Below the pieces are notes generated by a model that saw only the letters and a program-made list of their open reading frames with translations, was not told where the DNA came from and did no database searches. A stretch of 64,000 nucleotides of DNA from Megaleporinus macrocephalus (Eukaryota; Chordata; Actinopteri; Characiformes; Anostomidae). Below are positions 1 to 11,479 of the stretch, one piece after another. Location: positions 1,014,501 to 1,078,500 of the forward strand of contig CM038715.1 in NCBI GenBank assembly GCA_021613375.1, written 5' to 3'. Every line of letters starts with the position of its first letter. The stretch's first letter is position 1. Made by a program: the position numbers and the translations under genes.

Positions 1-772
1 TATTTGGGGTTTATCGTGATATTAAAAAAAATTAATTGCTTAAGAACAAGCTGTATTGTTTTGTATAGCAACACTATAAAATAAGTAAGCCTGTAAACAG
101 TTAAATAAAATAAGGTAAATAAGTAAATAAGACTGGACTGTGGGGGAAACAGCTAGCTTTTTTAAATGCAGTACATTACTGTCTTTAATATATATGATAT
201 ACCAGCACATGTCCACTGTGAAAGAAAATATTACTGAGCTTTGTATGTTTTTTTGAATACTGCATTAGTTTACACAGAGAAGAAGTGTGGAGTAACAAAC
301 ACCTACAAGAAGACAATTAGTCAAAATAGCAATTCCTCAGCCACAATTAAGAATGCTTCTTACTCACTGAATCATAACTCACACTATTTTGTTGTGCTCA
401 GCATCCATATAGGCAAAAGCCCTGAAAGTGCTGAAAAATGAGTCTCGGAGGTGCACAGTACATCCACATATTGGTAATTTAGCATTCAATCACCATTTGT
501 TTCAGGTTATTAATTATTATTTTTGCTTATTAAATGCACTAATTTGCTCTCTCTTGATAGTGTTTTGGGAGAGAGGCCTAGACGAGTGTTAATGGCTGAG
601 ACTAATGTAACTGCACGGGGTTTTTCTTTTTTTTCATTATTATTTTTGACAGGCAATAAAGGAGAGGAGAGAGAAAAAATAGAAAATAAATAATAATATA
701 AATAAATAAATAAATAAACAAGAAAACTTGTACTTGTACTTTTTAAACAGGCTGTGGAGATGGGCATGTACC

Positions 773-797
773 AGAGAGAGAGAGAGAGAGAGAGATG
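773..797. repeat. (GA)n microsatellite
   Basis: About twelve uninterrupted GA dinucleotides. A short AAAT tetranucleotide run lies just upstream at 699-719. Confidence 0.9.
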
Positions 798-1139
798 AGT
801 GGTTCTGCTGAACTTGGGTCTGCAAACAAAGTGAAGATGGCTGCTCTGTATTGATTAATGCCACTTTGTTGGAGCTGAGTGGACAGAGCAAACACCTCAT
901 TGATGTGAGCGCTCTGTGCATGTAAAGGTGTCAAGACGCTTCACATTCTAAACACACTGAGTGAATAGACCTTGGTGGAGAATGTTCACTGGAGTCAGTA
1001 CAGGCGGATGACTGGTATGCGAGTAGAGAAATCACTTCCGTGGTTCTGTGAAAGCAGGATTAAATGCATATGAACAACTGACCTTCACGTTTATCAAAAG
1101 AAATAACAGGAATGGCTCATTAACATAATAGAACCCCCT

Positions 1140-2060
1140 CACACCCCCACGTTACTTTCACTGAGGTACAGTGTGGTTCAGCAATCCACCATTTGCATGC
1201 TTGTAATACTTACTGTCCCCGAAGGCCACAAATTAGCGGCGGATGCGTATAATTAACGGAAGCTAATTCTCCTGGTGGTTTCCACTGTTTCTGAAGAGAA
1301 GTTTTGAACATGAATGCCTGTTCTGATACTAATGGTGCAAATCCGATGGCGGCTTATTACGAGACTTCTGAGGCCCTCTGTGGAGCAGTGTTCAGTCACT
1401 GTAGGTCCATTGAGCAGTCTAGCTTATTGACTGTTTGCTAGATTGGTTTAATGTCAGGCTATGGAAAAGAGAAGGCTGCTTAGTTCCCCAGTAGAAAGCA
1501 CTTATACATCTGTTGTTTACATGCGCCAGTACAAGCCAAAAGCACAAGCTCATCAGCTCTGTCAATGTCAACAACTGATTAGCATGTACAACTCTGGCTT
1601 TTGTTTTCCTTTGCAGCACAGCTTTCATTAATGGAACGCTTCAATGAATTGTTCTCCTGTGCTGCTCCCTCATTTCGCCGTTGGAGATAAAGGCGACTCT
1701 CCTTTTTTTGCTGTGCAGCTTTTCCGCCGGCGTCGTTTTCAGGGGGTTTGTCAGCGAACCAGAGCCTATAATTGCCTCGTGAAAGGAAAATATCTCCAAC
1801 CATCTCGGCTCTGTTAAAATCTATGTCATCGTATCAAATTCTCACCAAATCAGATTCGAGTGGATTTCTCTCTGTGTAGCGACACATGAGAGGTACATGG
1901 AGTACTGTCACAACACAGCTTTGCGCCGCATATCAGCAGCGCGTTTGATGCTCGGTGAGCTTTATCTTCCCTTTAAACTGCTGCCAAACAACCATGGGCC
2001 TCGAGAGGCCCAGCTACAGTATATATCTCTGCCTCTGGCTCTGGCCACCTTCTGATAAGC
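1140..2060. promoter_or_regulatory. Candidate conserved noncoding segment
   Basis: This is a low-repeat segment of balanced composition between AT-rich flanks. A perfect octamer ATTTGCAT (POU-factor type site) lies at 1191-1198 and a TAATTA homeodomain core at 1250-1255. It contains no long open frame and no transposon ends. Such features are common in vertebrate developmental enhancers, but short motifs also arise by chance. Alignment to other teleosts would decide; nothing in the sequence alone proves function. Confidence 0.25.
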
Positions 2061-2756
2061 TTTGTGTGTCAGTCCAGATATTAATGCACCAAAGAGCCGT
2101 GAACGTGTGATGTTTTTTTTCAGGAAATGCCTTCAAACCATCAGAAAGAATGACTTTAACTGTTGTAATGTTTCAAACGGAACACATTTAACGGCACATT
2201 TGTGAAACTGTGATATTTCTCTGCAGATGTAATAGTAAATAGAAAGTAGGTCATAAATAATATCCAGAGTTGTATTGTGAATTGTTGCCCCACTTGTTAA
2301 CCTGCTGTTTTACTGTAGGGCAGTGTTCCTAAGGCACATGACTCCTAGGATAAGGTACATGTCATCCTCACAACAAATGATATAAACTTACATAATCATT
2401 TACAAATGCTTATTCTAAAAATGCTCTATTCAATTTGAAACTTAACAGCTTTTACTTTTATTGACATTGCATACAACTGACTTTGTAGTACGATATAATT
2501 CCGATATCAATATAAATAATTTGAAGGCCTCAGAAAAAACAAGAATCCCTATTATAGAAGTCTGTATTCACATTATCATTATAAATAACTTTTTTTTATA
2601 TACAACAGAGGCTGAGTTTCTTATTCTTTTGTAAACAGACTGAACAGATTAAAACAATTGTGCGTCAGCCCAGATACAGAACATAAAAAGTCTTTATATA
2701 CTAAAGGGCCAATCTCTCGTTCCAAAAGTATTATTCATATATTGTATATATAAAAC

Positions 2757-4027
2757 TAGGGCTGGGTGATATGGAGATTTTTAGCTGAATGGCGATATAC
2801 GATATATACCTCGATATTTTTTCTTCCCAAAGCTACACGTCCCAACTGTCACACAGGCACTTGACTAGGGCTGGGTATCGTTTGAAAATTTTTGATACAA
2901 AAATGTATGCAAAACAGTCTCATACTGTACCTTTTTATTGTTTTATCTTTTCATTTGGATCTTGTTCAAACAATGAACATCTTTGTGCTTCTTTATTAAG
3001 AACAAAACATTAGCATTACTTATGCTTAAGCTATAAACCTATGCAATCCTTTAACAATAAAACTAGTTACTGCTCTGTGGCGTTTGTCCCTTCCCCAGTC
3101 CCCACCCCCAGTAAAAGGGGCTGCACTGTGAAATCGATACACAAATAAATGTTTTAATGAATGTCATACTTAGAGCACACAAGTGATACCTAACAACGTT
3201 ACAGGTATATTCATACGCTGACTGAATGTTAGCCATGTCACTAACTAACTAGCTGATACGTGCTGGTGTTAGCTAACGTTAGCTGAATGATAACTGCTAT
3301 TCAGCGCTAACAGACGCAGTAAGAGTGTTAGTTTCTCTCACAAAGCAAGAAAGCAGCTCAGTGTTAACTAGTTAACTAGTCTGATGATATTTTATCACTG
3401 GAAACAGCCGTTTAGCATATTTAGCTCAGATTCTCGCGCCGCCGTACTGCTGCTGTTCCTTAAGACACTATCTTAAAGCGTTTGCTGCAGCTGCTCTGAG
3501 GCAGACTCTTTCGAAGTAGAGCCAAATTTTCGAGCGCTTCGGCATTTTTAACTAGCTCTGTGTGAGCCCCCTGCATTTCTGCACGCCACGGCACGCGTCG
3601 CGTTTAAAAAAAAATTAAAACGTTGCACCTATTAAAAAAAAGTACTGAAAATAGGCACCAGATTTTTTTTTTTAACTTTTTGCTACTCGGTTTTGCTATC
3701 GAATTGCGATACCCAGACCTACTTTCGACAGCCATTGGTTTTCTTTAAGCTCCTCCTCGATATCTTCTTTCTTGTGTTTATCCGTCTCCATGCTGACGCT
3801 GCCTGCGTTTACGGGTAAGGCGGTGGGGAGGGATGAGTTTTGTGAGGGAGAGCGGCGGGGTAGTGTGAAATTGAGAAAACTGGGAGAGAGAGAGAGGCGA
3901 ACTGGTGGATCTACAAGTGTAATTGCAGCGCAACACAGACTATATTGATATAAACAATATTGTCTCATCTTGTCTCATATAAAAATATATCGATATTTTT
4001 GAAAACTCGATATATCGCCCAGTCCTA
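2757..4027. mobile_element. Outer non-autonomous hAT-like transposon
   Basis: The left end reads TAGGGCTGGGTGATATGG and the right end TATCGCCCAGTCCTA, which are imperfect terminal inverted repeats. The flanking octamers are TATAAAAC (2749-2756) and TATAACAC (4028-4035), matching at 7 of 8 positions, as expected for the 8-bp target duplication of hAT elements. No transposase frame is present, so the element is non-autonomous. Roughly two thirds of its length is a second element inserted at 2866-3721. Confidence 0.8.
2866..3721. mobile_element. Inner hAT-like transposon nested in the 2757-4027 element
   Basis: The ends are TAGGGCTGGGTATCG on the left and CGATACCCAGACCTA on the right, an inverted pair. 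Flanking octamers are CACTTGAC and CTTTCGAC, 5 of 8 identical, so the target duplication is decayed. The interior is AT-rich with no transposase frame. Removing it brings the two halves of the outer element together, which supports a later insertion. Confidence 0.72.
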
Positions 4028-4847
4028 TATAACACTGTGTTCAAAATATGAAAAAACCAAACGTACAAAATAATGAATAATTACTAATTAATTTAATTTT
4101 ACTGTAATTGCAGCAGTAAAAATGTTACAACCCACTACAAATGTTGTCTGAACATGAGCTGATATGCTGCTCACTAGATAATGTTATAAAATTCAGTTAA
4201 ACATTTGTAGACTAAACTGTAGATGCTTACAAGAAATATAGCTCGTATAAAACCACAAGCGTTAATCAACTCTGCCCCGTAACCCCTGGAACCAGAATGG
4301 CAGCTGTCATGTTCCAATGAAAATCAACCAAAATGTGGTTGCACATTTTTCTTTGGACGATATATAAAAGCCAATAAGTGTTTATGTAAGCCAGAAAAAA
4401 TCAATGTCACCTGACAGAACCAGATGCATTTGAAACTGAGACTCAAAAACAGAAACACCGACTGAAATACCCACAAATGTAGCACTCTTATAAAACCCAG
4501 GCGCTTCTGTGGGAAAACAAACATTTACCAGGTCAAATGCTGACTTCTCAACAGCAGCGCGCAGCCACGCAGCTGCCAACTCTGCACACCAGTGCTACAG
4601 AAGTAGGTGATGCTGTCAGAAACTGAAACGAGATTCTTGGAGCATCAACTTTGCGCATGTAAAACTACAGCTGACGCTGCAAAAAGTTTCCAGCACTTTT
4701 CAACATTTACAGCTTCAGCTCCGCATTTAGCCAGGCCTCCACATTTATCCTAGCAACCAGCGCTTAGTAGCTTAAATGACCAATGAGGAGTCTGCATGTT
4801 ATTGTACTTTGTACTTTACAGATTTACACTCCAGAGTCCACCACACA
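4028..4847. other. Unassigned noncoding sequence
   Basis: No gene, transposon end or tandem repeat recognised. Composition is AT-rich at first and moderately balanced toward 4500-4800. Confidence 0.5.
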
Positions 4848-6059
4848 GGCAGCATGGTGGTGTAGTGGTTAGTATGGTGGTGTAGTGGTTAGTATGGTGG
4901 TGTAGTGGTTAGTACGGTGGTGTAGTGGTTAGTATGGTGGTGTAGTGGTTAGTATGGTGGTGTAGTGGTTGGTATGGTGGTGTAGTGGTCAGTACGGTGG
5001 TGTAGTGGTTAGTATGGTGGTGTAGTTGTTAGTACGGTGGTGTAGTGGTTAGTATGGTGGTGTAGTGGTCAGTACGGTGGTGTAGTGGTTAGTACGGTGG
5101 TGTAGTGGTTAGTACGGTGGTGTAGTGGTCAGTACGGTGGTGTAGTGGTTAGTATGGTGGTTGGTGGTTAGTATGGTGGTGTAGTGGTTAGTACGGTGGT
5201 GTAGTGGTCAGTATGGTGGTGTAGTGGTCAGTACGGTGGTGTAGTGGTCAGTTTGGTGGTGTAGTGGTTAGTATGGTGGTGTAGTGGTTAGTACGGTGGT
5301 GTAGTGGTTAGTACGGTGGTGTAGTGGTTGGTATGGTGGTCTAGTGGTCGGTATGGTGGTGTAGTGGTCAGTACGGTGGTGTAGTGGTTAGTATGGTGGT
5401 GTAGTGGTTAGTACGGTGGTGTAGTGATTAGTATGGTGGTGTAGTGGTTAGTACGGTGGTGTAGTGGTTAGTACGGTGGTGTAGTGATTAGTACGGTGGT
5501 GTAGTGGTTAGTAAGGTGGTGTAGTGGTTAGTACGGTGGTGTAGTGGTTAGTACGGTGGTGTAGTGGTTAGTACGGTGGTGTAGTGGTTAGTACGGTGAT
5601 GTAGTGGTTAGTACGGTGGAGTAGTGGTTAGTATGGTGGTGTAGTGGTTAGTACGGTGGAGTAGTGGTTAGTACGGTGGTGTAGTGGTTAGTACGGTGGT
5701 GTAGTGGTTAGTACGGTGGTGTAGTGATTAGTACGGTGGTGTAGTGGTTAGTACGGTGGTGTAGTGATTAGTACGGTGGTGTAGTGGTTAGTACGGTGGT
5801 GTAGTGGTTAGTAAGGTGGTGTAGTGGTTAGTACGGTGGTGTAGTGGTCAGTACGGTGGTGTAGTGGTCAGTTTGGTGGTGTAGTGGTTAGTATGGTGGT
5901 GTAGTGGTTAGTATAGTGGTGTAGTGGTCAGTACGGTGGTGTAGTGGTCAGTTTGGTGGTGTAGTGGTTAGTATGGTGGTGTAGTGGTTAGTATGGTGGT
6001 GTAGTGGTTAGTATGGTGGTGTAGTGGTTAGTATGGTGGTGTAGTGGTTAGTACGGTGG
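4848..6059 (+). repeat. 20-bp minisatellite derived from a tRNA-like SINE head
   Basis: About 60 tandem copies of a 20-bp unit, consensus TGGTGGTGTAGTGGTTAGTA, with a frequent T/C alternation after the final A. The array opens with GGCAGCATGGTGGTGTAGTG, which resembles the head of widespread teleost tRNA-derived retroposons (GGCGGCAYGGTGGTGTAGTG). The unit also resembles the 5' arm of glutamate tRNA. TGGTGTAGTGG fits the Pol III A-box pattern TRGYNNARNNG exactly, so each intact unit repeats an A box, but no B box follows. One or two units are truncated (near 5158). The array most likely grew by slippage or unequal exchange from one SINE head. No tRNA gene is present. Confidence 0.93.
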
Positions 6060-6198
6060 AAATTATGATTGAACATGATTTTATGGTAAAGTAGTTTTTG
6101 ATTAAATACCATTTAAAAGGAAAAATAAAAAAAGGAAAGTGTAGCGCTACCTCAACAGGAAGCACAGGTGAGGCCACACCCTCTGAGCTTTGTAGCCT

Positions 6199-6199
6199 G

Positions 6200-6237
<38 letters not shown>

Positions 6238-6262
6238 TAATAATAATAATAATAATAATAAA
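6199..6262. repeat. (TAA)n microsatellite
   Basis: About twenty TAA units with a single TGA interruption near 6235. The asparagine-rich and leucine-rich frames here are translations of this tract. Confidence 0.92.
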
Positions 6263-6949
6263 TCAACAATACAAAACAAAATAAAATATTCTATGAATCA
6301 ATTAAAACTTGTTTTTCATTTTAATTGTTATAAAACATTGAGCTAGTTAAGCTCATGGTGAGTAGAATATTAGATTGGTAGTTGCAGCCCTACTTCACAT
6401 TAAAGGTGGCAAATGTAACTTTGAAGTAAGTGGTAAAGTAAACTGCAGCTATTTTCATTTTTTAATATTCTAACATGAAATAAGCTGCAGTTGTCATAAA
6501 GTTTATGAGACATGACCCCTATCTGAATAAGTATTTATAAATATTTATGTAGGTCTATGTCAGTTGCCATAAAGGGTTTGTGTATGTGTCAGGTAGCCTC
6601 AAACACTATAAAGTGTTACCATTCTTGCCACTTCTTCCTTTAACAGGGTGAACATTTGAATATCATTATCATTAATTTACTTGTGGGAGTTTTAATGCAT
6701 GCTGCGTATGGAATAATGCAGAACGGCTGAATTTAATGTACATTATAAGTAAAGCTAAGTGGCAGATTATCTTGTTAGCTACTGTTTTTCAGTGCACAAG
6801 GTGAAAAAGAGGCTTAAAACTTGCACTGTTATGCTTATGTTATGCTTATTCTGACGTTTGTCCCACTTTTTTTCTTCGAACATAAAAGCTTTTACTCGTT
6901 TGCTCAGTGTTTTTTATGCACTGTGTAGAATCTGTTTTCTGTTGGGCCA
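6263..6949. other. Unassigned noncoding sequence
   Basis: AT-rich sequence with no gene, terminal repeat or tandem array that I can recognise. Confidence 0.5.
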
Positions 6950-7270
6950 TTATTTGTGCGGCAGAGTCAGGTGCTCCAATATGTTTGCTGCAGAATGTAG
7001 GAGTATAACATGCTGAACTTTCACACTTTAATGAACATAATCTCTGCACCCCAGCCATCTGGCTGATAAGGACACTGTGGTGCTGCATTAAGAATGGAAA
7101 TATATAATTTTGTCTAGATAAGTATGGGAATTTGGTTGAAGATGTTTGTTGATGCCCGTATCAGCCCACTCAAGTGACCTGAAATGACTACTGCTATCCT
7201 GTCACAGGGTGCTTAGGGATTTCACTGGTGTGTCAAAAAGCCTTCAGATTGATAGAAAACAAACATATCA
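6950..7270. repeat. Duplicated segment, copy 1 (paralogue at 22620-22870)
   Basis: Shares long stretches with 22620-22870, for example ATATGTTTGCT, CCCCAGCCATCTGGCTGATA and GAAATATATAATTT-type runs, in the same order and orientation. In both places a copy of the same foldback element follows downstream. The copies have diverged by substitutions and small indels. It may be a duplicated genomic segment or part of an unrecognised larger repeat. Confidence 0.65.
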
Positions 7271-7555
7271 TTAACCTTTAAAAACAAATAGCTGTATTAT
7301 CAGTTGAGTTGTGGGAATGAAGCAATGCAGTGTAACTGTGCTTAATGTGCATTCAAGTATTTTGCTTGTCGTGTTTATTTGTTTATTTAGTCATTCACTC
7401 ATTTATTCGTTTAGTTTCGCATTGTAAGAAAATGTAAAATGGATTCTGTAGAAGCTTTAAAACATCATGTATGTTATTGTAAGATTGTAAAAAAATTAAA
7501 AATCTAAAAATTGTCTCCGTGAATACGATAATTTGGTCAATGTGATAGATAGCTC

Positions 7556-7675
<120 letters not shown>

Positions 7676-7697
7676 TATAGATATATACATACACACC

Positions 7698-9110
7698 GAT
7701 CAGTCATAATATTAAACCACCTCATTGTTTCTACATACATTCCCATTTTATCAGCTCCACTTACCATGAACACTTCGTTGTTCAACAATTACAAACTGTA
7801 GTGCATCTAATTCACTTTAATGGCCAGGATTGAAAAGCAGGTACTATTTGGGTGGTAGACCATTCCCAGCACTGCAGTGACCCCATTGCCGTGGGGGTGG
7901 GGTGTTAGTGTGTGTTGTGCTGGTAGGAGTGGATGAGAGACAGCAGTGTTGCTGGAGTTTTCAAACAAATCTGTGCCAGTGCTGGACTGAGAACTAACCA
8001 CTGATAAAGGACTAGAGCAGGGGTCACTAATAGGCGGACCGCGGTCTGAGTCTGGATGCAGACATTGTCTAATGTGGACCCATTTAGAGTGACCAATCAA
8101 CCTATCATGCATGTGTTTGGACTGTGGGAGGAAACCCGAGTACCCAGAGGAAACCCACTCAAGCACGGAGAGAACATACACACTCCACACAGAACGGCCT
8201 GGATATCTCATATGTGTGTGAGAATCTGAGAAATATCAGCCCAGGTTTAAAGTCCTGGCTGGACAACCAAGAGCTCAATTCTCTCACTAAACAAGAGAGA
8301 GTGTGAGAGAGGAATACAAGAGAGAGAGAAACTTTTAAGATGTGAAACTGAGTTAACAAAACTCAACAGTTTATTTACTTTTTCTCCAAATAAGCACGTT
8401 ATGGTTCACTTTTTCTAAAAGCATTTTTAATATGGCCCTTGTTTTTACTTTAAGTGTGAAAAAAACATGTATTTGAAGTTTTATAACAAATTCATTCAGT
8501 TCAGCATTTAAAACAATACATATTATAAAAATATACTGAATAGTATTTGATATGTGTTGGTTTTTCAGTTGCTGATGACAAAATGCTAATACTACTCCAG
8601 TATACAGGATCTGGCACTGAATCATAACACAGTTAGAAATGATGAGGGTCCAGACCTGGCCCTGAGGAAATTTCCTCCTTACTGAACTCTAATTAAACAC
8701 CCCTGGACTAGAGGATGACCAACACCAACTGTGCAGTAACCGATGAGCCATCGTCTCTGACTTAACATCTACATAGTGGCCCACAAGGTAGGCATGTTTA
8801 ATAGAGTGGACAGTGTGTTTAAACTCCAGCAGCACTGCCGTGTCTGATCCACTTGTTACCAGCACAACACACACTAACACAGTGCCACCATGTCAGTGTC
8901 ACTGCAGTGCTGAGAGTGACCCAGCACAAATAATATCTGCTCTGCGGTGGTCCTGTGGGGGCCCTGATTATTGCAAAACAGGGTAAATGTGGGCTAACAA
9001 AGAGAAACAGTTGGACTGCAGTCTGTAAGTGTAGAAGTATGAAGTGCACCTGTGATGTAACTAGTACTAATATCATGGACAATGAGAGTGTAGAGACAAA
9101 AAAGGTTTTT
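7698..9110. mobile_element. Foldback DNA transposon, copy 1, interrupted by a hAT
   Basis: The left arm begins GATCAGTCATAATATTAAAC and proceeds through blocks such as CAGCACTGCAGTGA and GTGTGTTGTGCTGGTA. The right arm (about 8714-9110) carries the same blocks inverted, for example TACCAGCACAACACACAC and TCACTGCAGTGCTGAGA. It is thus a long palindromic element with no coding capacity. The outermost right terminus is lost after about 9100. Its central part is split by a hAT insertion at 8018-8705. A second copy is at 22887-24470. Terminal CGATCAGYCATAAYATT is of a type I associate with Tc1-like fish elements, but superfamily assignment is uncertain. Confidence 0.78.
8018..8705 (+). mobile_element. 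Non-autonomous hAT-like transposon with perfect 8-bp target duplication
   Basis: Left end CAGGGGTCACTAATAGGC, right end AACACCCCTG; flanked on both sides by the identical octamer GACTAGAG (8010-8017 and 8706-8713). This is a textbook hAT insertion. The interior near 8095-8195 contains a fragment resembling a common teleost retroposon segment (TGTGGGAGGAAACC followed by CAGAGGAAACCCAC). No transposase frame exists. A related, inverted and truncated copy occupies 48059-48702. Confidence 0.85.
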
Positions 9111-9310
9111 TACTGTGAAAGATAGTAATAAAATAATCATCTTGTTTGAAATATTAACGAATGCTGCCTTTAACTGTAGGTCTTTAGGAAATCCGGTCAT
9201 TTTGAACTAACTTACTATTCACAGCAACAGGCGCTATAGGTGTGTATATATAACTCTGAAGATTTCATCATGTCTGTTAATATAATGGAGAAAAAATAAA
9301 ATAAAATGTT

Positions 9311-9313
<3 letters not shown>

Positions 9314-9389
<76 letters not shown>
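9314..9389. repeat. (TA)n microsatellite
   Basis: Nearly forty uninterrupted TA dinucleotides. Confidence 0.95.
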
Positions 9390-9390
<1 letters not shown>

Positions 9391-10229
9391 CATGGTCTAC
9401 TGTTTGTAAGGGCTTTTAAAAATGCCAACATTCAACTTACAAATATAAAAACATATTTTCCAACCAATCGCAGTGAAAACATTCATACACTATATTAAAT
9501 GCATACATTCAATTTTGGGAAATATTAACTCTCAGGGTCTGTCTCTAACACAAAGCGTTAAATGTTGAGCACTCAAATTTTCATGAAGTGACCCAGATAA
9601 GCAACAATTCTTGAAACAAGCAACACAACGTCCTGTATGTCTTTGGATAAACAAGACAATTTTACTGAATAAAATTCTGTTGTAATATCCTCCCTTCTTC
9701 TTATAACTTATAACTGTTTTCTCAGTTTTGCAGTACAGTGTTGAGAAGTCACATCATTAAATATGTCCCCTTCCCTGAGTACATAATGAGCATCGTCATG
9801 GTTCCAAAAAAAAAAAAAAAAGAAAAACACAAGGTCCATTCCATAAAGTGTAGTTTTTCTTAAGCTGGCCTTTATTTAAGGTTATAGGTTCAGTAGAGAA
9901 AAACTGGAGGACATGCATTATCAAAGCATCTGTGGTCTCACAGGACCACGCCGCCGCTTACAGAACAGTGGTTGCTGTGTCTTCGGCATTGTCTTAGAAT
10001 ATAAACCTCAGCGGTTCCATTCTCAGCACTCGGAGCCTGACTCCCTGCTCTGTCCGGTGCGTCGTTAGCCACAGAGAGCTCGAGCATTCCCCTTCACAAT
10101 TACTGCACTTCATATTGACACACTGTGCATGCCACCCTGCGGGCATCTGTCAAGCCTCTCCCTCCTACATGTACAGTAATAGCCTGGCCACCAATGAGAA
10201 GTGCGTAATGAGAAATATGCTTCCTCTTG
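9390..10229. other. Unassigned noncoding sequence
   Basis: No gene or repeat identified apart from a short A-run at about 9808-9823. The part after 9940 is more GC-balanced. Confidence 0.5.
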
Positions 10230-11060
10230 TTCCAGTCCTGTTGTCCGTCCCCCACATTACAGCACGTTTCCGTGTTTTACTGATTCATCACCACACACGT
10301 TCGGACAGACACTGGAAACCGTCCCATTTGTCTCCCAGCAGTTGATCCACCGGATAGCTGAACGTGCTAACTCTCCGAGTTTAGTTTTCCGATGTTTGCT
10401 GTGAGAATATCCTGCAGCCAGTGCGGCTGTGTCAGAACTAGCACTTTCTGAGCGTGGGTGAGTTTAGTAAGGAAACTTGGATGACAGTTGTAAAGAGAAA
10501 ATAACAGGCTCTCCGCTAAGCTAGAGTGCTGAACGCAAAAGTTGTGCTCAGTTGCTTCTGAGTCACATAGCATGAAGAATCATTACTCACCTCTACCTCG
10601 GCCTCAGATGTTCAACATCAGCAGCTGTTGTTCAACCCACTGAAGTATGCATAAAGTATGAAATAAATAAGTTCCTTTAAACATGTATTGGAAACAGAAA
10701 GAAGAAGTGCTATCTCTTAAGTTAGTGCTGGCAGTATATTGTCTATACTACTACCTGCAGTGTATTCCATATGCTGGGTACTTCAAATTAAATTGGTTTA
10801 AAACACATGCACCTAATTATAGTAAGTCTGCTTTCTTGAAATCTAGTTTCTTTCTCATTACCACGCATTAGAACAGACGCTAGAAACTGTAGTCATTTGT
10901 CTCCCACTAATTGATTTACCGTACAACTAACTAGTGCTTATGCTGCATGTTTTGTTCCATTTGCTCATATTTGCTGTGTTAATATGCTCTGGTGTGTCAG
11001 AATATAAACATTAATAAAGTTCTAGTCCAGGAAATGCTAATGGAATTATTAAAAAAACAG
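10230..11060 (+). repeat. Diverged tandem repeat pair, units 1 and 2
   Basis: Two related cores, at about 10291-10365 and 10860-10940, share the order ACAGACRCTRGAAACYGT, then CATTTGTCTCCCA, then a GATYYACCG-type block and a downstream TTTGCTGTGWKAATAT block. Spacing is about 570 bp. The same order recurs at about 12917 and 13475. The repeats are old, with many substitutions and indels. No coding frame is conserved between them. Confidence 0.55.
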
Positions 11061-11479
11061 ACCCCCAACATTGGGGGGGCTAAGCCAGAGCGCTTCTAGT
11101 TAGGTATTATATGTGTAATATAATTAAAAATAAAGAAATTGAAACATGTATGCATGTACATAACATGTACGCAGCTGCAACTGAAAGCTGTGCTAGAAGG
11201 AACTGCCGCGAGGCTGAAAAGGTTTGGATAGAAGCTAAATTAAACATATGCTGTGAAATTCTAAATCCTTGCGCTGACGCTTATAAGGATACAACGCGAA
11301 AGCAGAGACGGTTCTAGTTTTCAGGGGTAATAAATGAAAATAGTAGCAACTCAAAACTTTTATTTTGGAATATTGACCAACTTTTAAATCCCTCTCAAGT
11401 GAGTGACTGGTTATGCAAAGCATCTCCATTAAAATGTGACTCTTTTGCACTGTTTGATAAAATCACTACTGTTCTGAAG

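Larger units (their letters stand above)
1..2756. other. Mostly single-copy noncoding DNA
   Basis: No coding exon or recognisable transposon was found. Open frames here are short and low-complexity. The stretch holds a short (AAAT)n tract near 699-719, a (GA)n tract at 773-797, and a candidate conserved segment at about 1140-2060 listed separately. The rest is AT-rich sequence without visible structure. Confidence 0.6.

Noticed and set aside
4848..6059. CRISPR-like array or tRNA gene cluster
   Set aside because: Units are contiguous without spacers, so it is not CRISPR. Only an A-box-like 5' arm is repeated; there is no anticodon arm, T arm or B box.
6098..6346. Asn-rich frame across (TAA)n
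   Set aside because: It is generated by the trinucleotide repeat.
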